From Pomphorhynchus laevis (lineage: Eukaryota; Acanthocephala; Palaeacanthocephala; Echinorhynchida; Pomphorhynchidae), in the NCBI GenBank assembly GCA_012934845.2, contig WNNJ02002219.1, positions 1 through 64,000 of the forward strand: DNA of 64,000 nucleotides. Reading direction: 5' to 3'. Numbering within the stretch: position 1 is the stretch's first letter; every line of letters starts with the position of its first letter. Under the pieces are notes generated by a model, which ran no database searches, had not been told where the DNA came from, and was given only the letters and a program-made list of their open reading frames with translations. This document shows, piece after piece, positions 19,243 through 28,244 of this stretch. A program made the translations under genes and the position numbers.

Positions 19243-20487
19243 TTACGTGGTGGATGCACGAATCTGTGCGGCGGAGAGTGTCGATGGAACGGTTAGACGG
19301 ATTCCGAGGCTGAATCGCGTATTTACCCTTCGCCGCACAACTTGAAAATTTTTCACAATTAGATTTTTTTCACCGTTTTGAATTCTTTGTTGAAGCTCTT
19401 TCCTTGCAGATTTCAATCTGTTTCTATCTTCAGTGCTGAGGTCAGGTAGAAGTCTGATACTGGAGCCCCTTAACTTAAAGGAATTCTTGATGATTTGCTT
19501 ACTAGTCTCGGGGCTATCAACAACAACTTTCAAAAGCCTTGGTTTGGTACCATCTTGTTTCTTCCCAATACGAAAGAGGTGTATTACCTGTCTATTTTGT
19601 TCGACTGATATTTCTGTTGGGAGAACAGTTGAAAGAACTTGCTTTACTGAACTAACATCATGTTTAATCCGGATGAGACTGTTTGAACTCGGTGATTCAT
19701 TTAAATTTACAATAATGAAACATTTATTCCGATCGAATGTTCGGCGTTTATGTCGTTTAGGCTCAGATAGAATAGGTATATTGGGGTTATCAGTGTTGTT
19801 TACAGTGGAATTGGTATGATTTATCGTTTGTTTGAGTGTTCCATCCATTTTATATAGACTATGGGTTGTTTGAGGACAATAAAAAGTTGGGAGTGCTGTG
19901 TGATGTGGTGCTTCTGTGTTTGTTTCCGGCCTTGGATGTGTTTTCTGAGTGATATGGAATGTTTGTTTCTGTGTATCCTTGTGAGAAATGATGGAATTCT
20001 CTAGATTTGACGAATCCAGGAAATCGGATTTAAGGTTAAATAAGGAAGTTTCAAGGGTTGTTGCCTTTACGATTCGCGATCTTGCATGTCCTCGTGTCCA
20101 AACTCGAGTAGGGGTAGATTTCCGGAATATTGAAGTATCAGATGTTGCCGTTATGTTGATCGGGGCGATTTCATTGTCTAGTGAAGGTATTGTATCTTGC
20201 TCGAATACTTCACATGTGTAAGGGATATCTGATCGTAATGGTTTATCAGTGTCTTCGGTTAGTGAGCGTAGATCGTTAATAGTCTTATTTAAATTTGCAA
20301 TTGCAAGAGCTGCACAGAAACCACAATAGAAATTGCGACTCGTCATTGTTTGAGAACTGTCTGAGGGGAAGCTTACTTTGGTCCATATCGTGCAGCCGTG
20401 AGAGTCACATGCCACTTCATTATCTGCGTACCCAACCGACTTTGTTGTATTGTTGTGTTTCGCTTGCTTGTTGGTCTTCTTTGTCAT
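19243..20487 (-). CDS. Family A ORF1 protein, copy 2
   Basis: 414 residues, identical to copy 1 except for a few substitutions (for example LETSLFN for LETFLFN and DTQKQ for DTLKQ). The Cys4 finger, the PTRVWTRGHARS stretch and the RRM-like C-terminus are all kept, so it could still be translated. Confidence 0.8.
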   Translation of the reverse strand: MTKKTNKQAKHNNTTKSVGYADNEVACDSHGCTIWTKVSFPSDSSQTMTSRNFYCGFCAALAIANLNKTINDLRSLTEDTDKPLRSDIPYTCEVFEQDTIPSLDNEIAPINITATSDTSIFRKSTPTRVWTRGHARSRIVKATTLETSLFNLKSDFLDSSNLENSIISHKDTQKQTFHITQKTHPRPETNTEAPHHTALPTFYCPQTTHSLYKMDGTLKQTINHTNSTVNNTDNPNIPILSEPKRHKRRTFDRNKCFIIVNLNESPSSNSLIRIKHDVSSVKQVLSTVLPTEISVEQNRQVIHLFRIGKKQDGTKPRLLKVVVDSPETSKQIIKNSFKLRGSSIRLLPDLSTEDRNRLKSARKELQQRIQNGEKNLIVKNFQVVRRRVNTRFSLGIRLTVPSTLSAAQIRASTT

Positions 20488-21088
20488 ATTTTTGTCATAT
20501 AATGTGATATTGTACTGGAATTCAAATTTCCATCAATTTTTCAAACGGAAAATTCGTTATTGAATAATGGATCCGACCAACAGATTTCGTTTATTGCGGT
20601 ATCAATGGAATTTGATTTAAATTTCAATTTGAAATTGTAAGAACTTATTATAATCAAGACAATTTTAAATTCTTTAATCGTTGAAGTAATCGTTGTAATC
20701 GATGTAATCGTTGTAAACCTTTTTATCTCAAATGTATTTACTTTAGATCTCAAACTTTTTTAAGTATGAAAAAAGTTAGAAGGGATTCCATTATAGTGTT
20801 GCCATTTACCCTTGTATAATATTTCAATAATACCTTTTGTATTTACTTTAGATCTCAAACTTTTTTAAGGTTTATATTGTCCAAGTGATGGCAGTAGAAA
20901 AAATTTTATGCATTAAACGAAAACCGATTCCACACCAGAACGATTTCAAACCACGATTAGTTAAAATGTTCATTATAATTGAGCTTTTATCAGAAGTTGG
21001 TCGTACTTGGCAATATGTTTTTACAATTTCTGCCGGTTCAGTTTGTCATTATAATATCGGTAGATCTATTGGCCGAGCAGGCATCCGC

Positions 21089-21634
21089 GAAGTTGGCCGT
21101 TTTTCAAGATGATCCATAATTCCGCTTGTAGTCTTTAAAGTAGCTACATTTTTTGAACCAAGTAAGATGTTCACCGCCGCAGTTAGAACAATTGGGAGAC
21201 AATACACTCTTCTCCGAATGAACATCCGATGTTCCGCAGACCCCACATGTTTGATGCCGATCGCAATTAGAAACCCAATGCCCCATTGATGACATCCATT
21301 GCAATGGGGGTACATCAGGTGATCGGAATATATGAAGGTGAATGACACATTGTGCCCCAGAAAGGGGTTACATGTACTGTTTGATAGGCATTCAGCCTGG
21401 CCAATGGACGTTGATCAAAAGACAATTGGTAATGGTAGGCCGTTTCTGCCCGTGATTGAACGGATATTATGTACTTTATAAATATATTCTAGAGTCCTTA
21501 CATTTTCCTCTGACATGAAGGACTGAAAATTGTTTCTTTTTAAAGAAGCCTGAATATGCTTGAAAGTTGCCGTTCCGTTATCTGTTAAGTTCTTCTCAAA
21601 ATATTCCAAATAGGCTGTTGCGATGTCTGAGATG
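21089..21634 (-). pseudogene. Zinc-knuckle ORF1 fossil, second copy
   Basis: The duplicate of 4800-5345, with the same PHCNGCHQWG, CGVCGTSDVH and CSNCGGEHLTWFKKC knuckles and the same breaks. It adds no independent insertion. Confidence 0.75.
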
Positions 21635-22286
21635 TAGAAGGAAATGCGAATCTCAGAACGAGTAATCTAATTTTTATGAAATCTAAACTACGCGCAAAGT
21701 TTATCCAACTCCTTTGAATTAGTCAAAACAAATTATCTTTTAAAACGAATTCGTGAAGCACGCCAGCTTATTAAGCAGTCCACTTTCTAAAATAGTTGAT
21801 CTTCTAAAATATGTGCATCTTCTAAAGCAGTGAACATTCTCAAACAGCCTGTTAGATCTATTCTTTCAGTCCGTCTATTTATTCCACGTTATGATTAAAT
21901 TTTATAATCTTATTTGAAATGAATATTTGATATTCTTTTATGAATATCAAATAAGAATAATATTTTATTAATGTATGGTTTTAATGCTAATATTTAATAA
22001 TTTTTAATTAAGAAATGCACATTTTATTTATGCAAACTGACGTGATGAAATGTTTTTTGGCGTAAATATGAACATGTAATTGTTTTAATAATATATAAAA
22101 ATTGAATTGTTTATAAGTTATAACATTAAAGATGATTATCCATTATGTCTAAATGATATTATGTATGTTATTATAACAATCACGTATATCGATTATACAA
22201 AAAGTGTGATTCTTTATATTCAATTTTATTCTGTATATTACAATTACTAATAATTTGTAAAATAGATTGAAGAGCTTATTTCCGAG
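21635..22286. other. AT-rich 5' flank of eIF2B alpha copy 2
   Basis: The duplicate of 5346-5997, with about one substitution seen (near 21962). No coding frame is supported. Confidence 0.4.
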
Positions 22287-23195
22287 ATGGCCCCAAATTA
22301 TCTAGAATATTTCGAGTCGTTATTCGACAGTGTACCTGCAGAGCGACGTCAATCTTCAATTCTGGCTATTCGAACATTAGTAGACTGCTTACAGCAAACC
22401 AACCCGAATACGATGACAGAATTTCTAGCAGAATTACAAGACGCTGAAAACCAATTGTGCCAAAGTAGTCTATGCAGCGCTGTTAGTACGAGGGCAGGAT
22501 GCGATGCATTGCGTAGGTTCATGTCACTTACCAGAACGGAGGCATTAGAAGGTGCAGGATTTCGTAACATTCTTCTCGGTAAAGGAAAGAAATACCTGAA
22601 TGCCGTGGAATCGTATCGATCCGTTATATCGAGCTATGCAGAAAAATTAATCGAAGACGGACACACTATAATGATTCATTCCAACTCATCGGCGGTATTA
22701 AATGTAATCATCCATGCTTGCAAATTCCGTAAAATCAAAACCTTGTATGTTACAAGGTGTGATTATGATGATAGCGGTACAATCATGGTTGATTGGATTC
22801 GGAAACGATTAGGCCCTCAATTCACCAAAAAGCATGTTGTTTTAATAAACGATACTTGTGTTGCACCGATTATGCAATCTACAAATCTCATCATTCTTGG
22901 TGCCGAAGTTGTTACACCTGATGGAGGCATCATTAACAGAGTCGGCACGCTGAACATTGCCATTTGTGCAGCAGCATACTGCGTGCCGGTATATGTGTTG
23001 GCCGAAACTTTTAAATTCGTAAAGTATATGCCTAACAATACAAAAAATGAATGGCGAACATCTAAAACTAAAGCAAATTGCTTGAAATTGTCCCTTGATT
23101 ATACACCCGGTCGCTTTATAACTAGCATTATAACAGATATCGGTGTGTTGACACCTCAATCAGTGAGCGAAGAAATCGTTAAACTGTACAAATAA
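22287..23195 (+). CDS. EIF2B1: Translation initiation factor eIF2B subunit alpha, copy 2
   Basis: 302 residues, with the same translation as the gene at 5998-6906, including LGAEVVTPDGGIINRVGT and the C-terminal GVLTPQSVSEEIVKLYK. Both upstream and downstream flanks are duplicated too, so this is a DNA-level duplication and not a retrocopy of the first gene. If the assembly is right, the organism carries at least two equal copies of this regulatory subunit. If not, one is an artefact. Confidence 0.93.
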   Translation: MAPNYLEYFESLFDSVPAERRQSSILAIRTLVDCLQQTNPNTMTEFLAELQDAENQLCQSSLCSAVSTRAGCDALRRFMSLTRTEALEGAGFRNILLGKGKKYLNAVESYRSVISSYAEKLIEDGHTIMIHSNSSAVLNVIIHACKFRKIKTLYVTRCDYDDSGTIMVDWIRKRLGPQFTKKHVVLINDTCVAPIMQSTNLIILGAEVVTPDGGIINRVGTLNIAICAAAYCVPVYVLAETFKFVKYMPNNTKNEWRTSKTKANCLKLSLDYTPGRFITSIITDIGVLTPQSVSEEIVKLYK

Positions 23196-23857
23196 TTTTT
23201 CCAAAGCAAATGTAAATGTTAGCAATTGATTAATATTTTGTTGTACAGATTAGTGTTTATATTTAAAATGTCACATACCTCATTTTTCCTTTTAATATAT
23301 CTAAATATGGTTTGGTTCAATATTTAGTTTCTTATTGACTGTGAACAATATGTTATACTGGACAATATCGTATTTATTTTGTTATTTTGTAATATTTAAG
23401 ATTTGCTACCTGGGCAACAAAATTATAAAAAATCCAAATAGAAAGTTTTGTTTGATATAAATACTTCGTATCTTTAATATTGACCAGTTTCACAATGTCT
23501 GCGATTATGATCGATATTACTTTATTTTAAATTAATAAAATATATGTTTTGTTACTTTAAATTTGATATTTTTTAAATCACGTTTTTACAACTTTTTAAT
23601 CGAATTTTTTAAACGTGATTTGAAACAATTTAACAAACATCGTGATGCTTTGGATAGCTTTTGTATACTCTGGACGGATAGCTGTTGTATACTCCGAGCT
23701 TATCTTAAAAAGATGTCTAGGGTTCCATTCGTCTTCTTAATGTTTACTTTTATTTCTTTGATATCCAGAATCTCTAGAATATGATAAAATTGTTGATGGT
23801 TTTTGCTATCCATTACCTATACTTTTTAATTTCATGCGACTTTTAGACGTTGGCAAC

Positions 23858-24236
23858 AAAACAAGGTCTAAGTAAACGAATATACTTTCATAAGACATGA
23901 ATTAAGTGAGGAGAACACCCGTCAGCCCTGCTAAATCACATGATATCCAAAGATCATTTAATTAATTTCGATGCCGCTGTGGTGAAAGAGAGATTCCCTT
24001 CTTAGCCGTCGCATAAAAAGAATTGATACATATACGTGCCAACGCTTGCCCAATGCAAGGCAATAAGGACAATTGGATTCTGAAAATTCTGTTCTCGGCG
24101 CACGAAAAGAAACAAGCAACGTCATCAAAAACAAACTGGAATCAGAAGTCAAATTTTAAATGAAATCTTATTTTTCACTCAAATTCATCCAGTAAATATT
24201 TTCGTCAAAAACTGTCTTAATTTGTAAAACTTTTAG
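23858..24236. other. Unassigned sequence after the duplication
   Basis: Less AT-rich than what follows. It has short open frames on the minus strand but nothing recognisable. It begins exactly where the segmental match ends. Confidence 0.4.
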
Positions 24237-24290
24237 TTTCTGATGAGGACTACTGCGTCGTCGAAAATTTAAAGTAAATATTGTCTTAAG
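24222..24290 (+). ncRNA. Hammerhead-like box pair (weak candidate)
   Basis: CTGATGA at about 24240 is followed 16 nt later by GAAA, the order and spacing of a hammerhead ribozyme core. GAGGAC and GTCGTC can pair with one mismatch around a TACTGC loop. Then ATTTA-AAG-TAAAT makes a short hairpin in the stem III position. Base 16.1 next to the cleavage site is not the expected U, and the stem I match is poor. Penelope-like elements are known to carry hammerheads, and P fragments begin about 100 bp downstream. This is at best a decayed copy. Confidence 0.3.
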
Positions 24291-24554
24291 CTTTTTATCG
24301 AATGGATTTCGCCTGAAAGCCAAATGATTATAATATATATTAAAATACAATATATTTTTATTTTTATTTTATAAAAATAAAATCAAACAGAAAATAGTAA
24401 AATAAATAAATCAACACAATAATATTAAAAATGAATTTTAAATCATTAGCGGAAAACTTTTATGTATGGATAATAAATAATATACTTTGTATTAGAAAGT
24501 ATAGTGTGGATCTCATCAGCTACTGATCCAATATCTAATACAATACTTTGCATT

Positions 24555-24745
24555 AGTATAAGATACTAGATAATCAATTGGCATAATATGTAATGATTAG
24601 GTTTTCTTGAAACAAATCTAAATAATTAAAAAAAATCATCAAATATCATCAAAGGAAATACGTTATTAACATGAATTTGGCCCCGCTGCTATGTTTGGTC
24701 GAAGAATATGATTTCAAACATGATAGTATAGCAGTTCAATCTCCC
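24555..24745 (+). other. P-family structured module M1
   Basis: Contains TTGGCCCCGCTGCTATG and, downstream, ATAGCAGTTC, so the CTGCTAT/ATAGCAG stem is kept. The GGGGCC arm is lost and the outer stem is degraded. Confidence 0.6.
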
Positions 24746-25533
24746 TAATGTTCGTGCCGTCCTTCAAGCACAATACTCCAAGACACTTGAAATTATCCAC
24801 ATATGAATTATTTAAAAATTATTTAAATAATTTAATAGATACATATTTTAAACTAGGTTACTATAAAAATATAATCAGACAGAAAATAGTAAAATATATA
24901 AATCAACACAATAATATTAAAAATAAATTTAAAATCATTATTTAAAATCAAATAACATAAATTTTTTTTTTGAATTTACTTAAATTAAATTTGCTTTAAA
25001 TTTAAAATTTTTATAAATTTTAATAATTTATGAATACATATTTTAATAGATACATATTTTAAATAAAATAAAAAATAGTAAATATAAATCAACAAAATAT
25101 AATGAATAAATTTAAATGAAGAAAATTGTAAGTAACCTTATTCTTATTTAACTAAAATTGATGATAAAGAATGTATATATTTAGATATGAACATAATATT
25201 AACATCAATTGAAACTATTTTTAATTTATATCGTAAAGATAATATATTTAAATTTCTGAAAACATTTTTGAAGAGCATTAATGCATACCATATAATATAA
25301 AATATAATGCATTAAAATATGAAATTTTAAGAATTGCAACAATTTATAACGATACTGGTTTTCTTCAAAATCATTTAAATAATTTAATAGATGCATATTT
25401 TAAACTAGGTTACTGTAAAAATACCATCAAACCTAAAATAGTTTAATATATAAATCAACACAATAATATAAAGAATAAATTTAAACTTTTAAGTGGCAAA
25501 TTTTTATGGATGGATAATAAATAATATACTTTG

Positions 25534-25684
25534 TATTAGAATAAGATACTAGATAGTTATTTCAGAGGAAATACATCATTAGCATGTATTTGGCCCCGCT
25601 GCTATGTTGGGTAGAGGAGTTAGGGGCCGAAACCTTATAGCATAGCAGTTCCTCCTGATGACCTCTAATTCTTATTCTGATACA
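25534..25684 (+). other. P-family structured module M2 (type copy)
   Basis: Outer stem AGAATAAGA with TCTTATTCT. Second stem TCAGAGGAA with TTCCTCCTGA (one bulge). Inner stem CTGCTATG with CATAGCAG. GGCCCC lies 5' of the inner stem and GGGGCC lies inside its loop, so these two can pair across it as an H-type pseudoknot. It follows a decayed P C-terminus and precedes a shared AT-rich tail. Confidence 0.75.
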
Positions 25685-26258
25685 ACGTCTGTTATTTATT
25701 AGTCAATTCATAAAAATGACGTTTATTTTAAATTTTATTTTTATTTTTTATTTTTTAACTTGATTAAAATTATAGAAAATCTAAAAACAATTATTAATTT
25801 TATTATTTAATTATTAAATTTTGATTTAGCATTATTATGTTTTGTTTATTTTATAATTATACGTCTTTGAAAGTTACAACAGTAGTAACTGTATTATATA
25901 AAATATAATACATTAAATAACGAACTTTTAAGAATTGCTATAACGATATTGGCTTTCTTAAAAATCATTTAACTAATTTAACAGATTTATATTTTAAACT
26001 AGGTTACTATAAAAATAACATCAAGCAGAAAATAGTAAAATATATAAATCAACACAATAATATTAAAAATAAATTATAACTCTTAAGCTGAAATTTTTTT
26101 GGATGGATAATAAATAATATACTTTAAATAAAATAAAACAGAAATTAGTAAAATATAAATTAACACAATAATATTAAATTAAATTCACAATAATATATAT
26201 CTAGATATGAACATTAAATTAACATTAACTAAAACTACTTTTAATTTATATTGTAAAG

Positions 26259-26615
26259 ATGATATATCGTAAAGGTGGTAATAGTAGCCCAATTATAGCT
26301 GGCTTGTTTTTAAGCTTTATAGAATATGAATTTGTTCATAACTGTGTAAAAACTAAATCTAAACAATATAAATATATGAAACATATGTTTCGATACATTG
26401 ATGATATATGTGTATTTAATTCTAATAATTTTTATTCAATTAGTGAACAAATTTATCCAGAAAGCCTTATTCTTAACAAAACCAATATTGATGATAAAGA
26501 AGTTGTATATCTAGATATGAACATTAAATTAACATTAACTAAAACTATTATTAATTTATATCGTAAAGATTACATATTTAAATTTACAAGAAACATATTT
26601 TTGCATGAGCATTAA
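26259..26615 (+). pseudogene. P-family reverse transcriptase fragment
   Basis: 118 residues. GGNSSPIIAGLFLSFIEYEF is the RT motif B region, FRYIDDICVFNSNNF is motif C with its DD pair, and EVVYLDMNIKLTLTKT then LYRKDYIFKF are the following strands. It aligns with the better copy at 51378-52260. The N-terminal half of RT is missing and a stop cuts the C-terminus. The catalytic DD is present but the fragment is not functional by itself. Confidence 0.75.
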
Positions 26616-27137
26616 TGCATACCATATAATATAAAATATAATACATTAAATAATGAAATTTTAAGAATTGCATAACGATATTGGCTTTCTTCAAAATCAT
26701 TTAAATAATTTAATCGATACATATTTTAAACTAGGTTACTATAAAAATACTATCAACTAAAAATAGTAAAATATATTAATCAACACAATAATATTAAAAA
26801 TAAATATAAAATCATTAGCGGAAATTTTTTTAGGTAGTAAATACTATGCAGTAATATTACAACGTAACATTTATGTAATTATTTAGGTAACGATGATATA
26901 TGTAATGAATAATATATAATGATTCTGTCAGAATAATCATTCGAATAATTTAAATGAAATAAGATCTTAGATCTAATTATGATTTAATTATAATTAAATT
27001 TATATAATTATGTTGATTTATAAAGATAAAATCAAGCAGATAATTGTAAAATATATAAATAAATAAAATATAATTAAAAATAAATTTATAATCGTTAGCA
27101 GGAAATTTTTATAGATGGATAATAAATAATATACTTT

Positions 27138-27280
27138 GTATTTGAATAAGATACTAGATAATCAAGTTTCATCAGAGGAAATACGTCATTAACATGCTTT
27201 CTTTTCCGCTGCTCTGTTGCTTTGAGTATATGGATTGGAATCTGAAAACACTGCAGTTCTTCCTGATGTCTGATTTTTAT
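27138..27280 (+). other. P-family structured module M3
   Basis: A diverged copy. The second stem is kept as CATCAGAGGAA with TTCTTCCTGATG, while the inner sequence differs (CCGCTGCTCTG, then ACTGCAG). Confidence 0.6.
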
Positions 27281-27399
27281 GGATATAAACTATATGTAAA
27301 CTAAGTAGTTAAATCAACAAAATTTAAAAAATAAATTTAAAATCTTAAGCGAAAATTTTTTATGGAATTTATTATGGGTAAATAATAAATAATATATTT

Positions 27400-27556
27400 T
27401 GTATCAGAATAAGATACTATATAATCAAATTTCATCCGAGAAAGTACGTCCTTAGAACGTATTTGGCCACGTTGCTATGTTGGATAGAGGAATTAAGGGC
27501 CGAAACCTCATAGCATAGCAGTTCCTCCTGATAAAATCTAATCCTTATTATGATAC
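27400..27556 (+). other. P-family structured module M4
   Basis: Keeps TTGCTATG with CATAGCAG (one G-U pair), GGCC with GGCC, the GGGCCGAAACC box and TTCCTCCTGAT. Followed by the common TCTGTTATTTATT tail. Confidence 0.65.
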
Positions 27557-27600
27557 ATCGTCTGTTATTTATTATGGAATTCATAAAAATTGAATCTTTT

Positions 27601-28113
27601 TTTTATATTTGAATTTTTAATTATATTTTTATAATTTTGAATTATTTATAAATTTAAACTCTTAAGCGGAAAATGTTTCTACGATAAAATTTTAATTATT
27701 TATTATTTTATTTTCCTTTCAATTATTTATTTTATTTATCATGTTTTCTACGATAAAATTGTTTTATACGATACATTGACTCAATTTCTACGCTGATACA
27801 TAGAAACTTTAAGAATACATTAATCTCCTATGATAACAATTTTTCGAAGTTTTTATTTATAAAAAAACATTCGAAAAACATTCGAAACATTCGAAATATT
27901 ACATTTTAAAAACTTCGATTGGAAAGTGAGTTGGCGAGAATACTTACGACGCTGAAATATTTTGAACAATATTTTAAGCAATTTGAAAATACTAAAATCT
28001 TTTCACAAAATCTTTTGTAAATGAGAGTTGGCATCTAATTATCGAATTTTTAATCTACTGTTAACAACTTGCATCATTTCTCTGTTGACTCATTTCTAGA
28101 TTACATCATTTGT
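27601..28113. other. AT-rich 5' flank of leucyl-tRNA synthetase
   Basis: No ORF is supported. Repeated short ATTCGAAA-type words occur near 27865-27900. It should contain the promoter and leader of the gene that starts at 28114. Confidence 0.4.
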
Positions 28114-28244
28114 ATGGATGGGGTTAAATCAACTGCTAAGCTCGATTTTATGTTGCGTATACAGGATGAAATGCAGCATAAATGGCAGAAAGAACGTCTT
28201 TTTGAAGTGAATGCGGACATAAATTCTGATTACGACAAACGAAA
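28114..28244 (+). CDS. LARS1: LARS1 exon 1
   Basis: ATG at 28114 gives [20 protein letters not shown], then [12 protein letters not shown], matching the N-terminus of animal cytosolic LeuRS. The earlier in-frame TTG at 28069 adds residues with no counterpart. The donor is AA|GTATTT; the intron (28245-28290) is 46 bp and ends in TTTAG. Confidence 0.88.

Larger units (their letters stand above)
16289..20869 (-). mobile_element. CR1-like LINE, family A, copy 2
   Basis: The same element and insertion as copy 1, duplicated with its flanks. ORF1 20487-19243, ORF2 19171-16415. The 5' double motif is at 20734-20869 and the 3' TAA-rich tail begins at 16289. The RT frame is longer and better kept than in copy 1, while the endonuclease carries a catalytic-site change. 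Confidence 0.85.
16288..23857. repeat. Segmental duplication, copy 2
   Basis: The second copy of 1-7568. It starts directly after the 3' end of family R at the simple-sequence tail of family A, and ends at 23857, where the match to copy 1 stops inside the older repeat and new sequence begins. If homology extends left of the window, the arrangement is a tandem with a unit of about 16.29 kb. Confidence 0.95.
24340..27600 (+). mobile_element. Cluster of decayed Penelope-like fragments, family P
   Basis: At least six overlapping or nested partial copies, all on the plus strand. Each reads toward a C-terminus of the form [19 protein letters not shown], then [11 protein letters not shown] and a short tail, and is followed by a structured module (M1-M4 below) and an AT-rich 3' tail. 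Only one copy keeps a sizeable RT frame (26259-26615). RT motifs of the type GGNSSPII and FRYIDDICVFN place it near Penelope-like RTs. No GIY-YIG domain is visible. The repeated decay of one end suggests serial insertion of 5'-truncated copies into each other. Confidence 0.7.

Noticed and set aside
25620-25670. CCGAAACC followed by CCTGATGA in the structured module, resembling hammerhead boxes
   Set aside because: The boxes are in the wrong order and too close for a type II hammerhead, and CCTGATGA is one strand of a long stem with TCATCAGAGG upstream.
24340-27600. A regular repeat array (CRISPR-like or satellite) in the P cluster
   Set aside because: Spacing and length of repeats vary and each unit contains decayed RT coding sequence.
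28069-28113. TTG at 28069 as start of LARS1
   Set aside because: The added residues have no counterpart in the family, and an ATG at 28114 gives the expected N-terminus.
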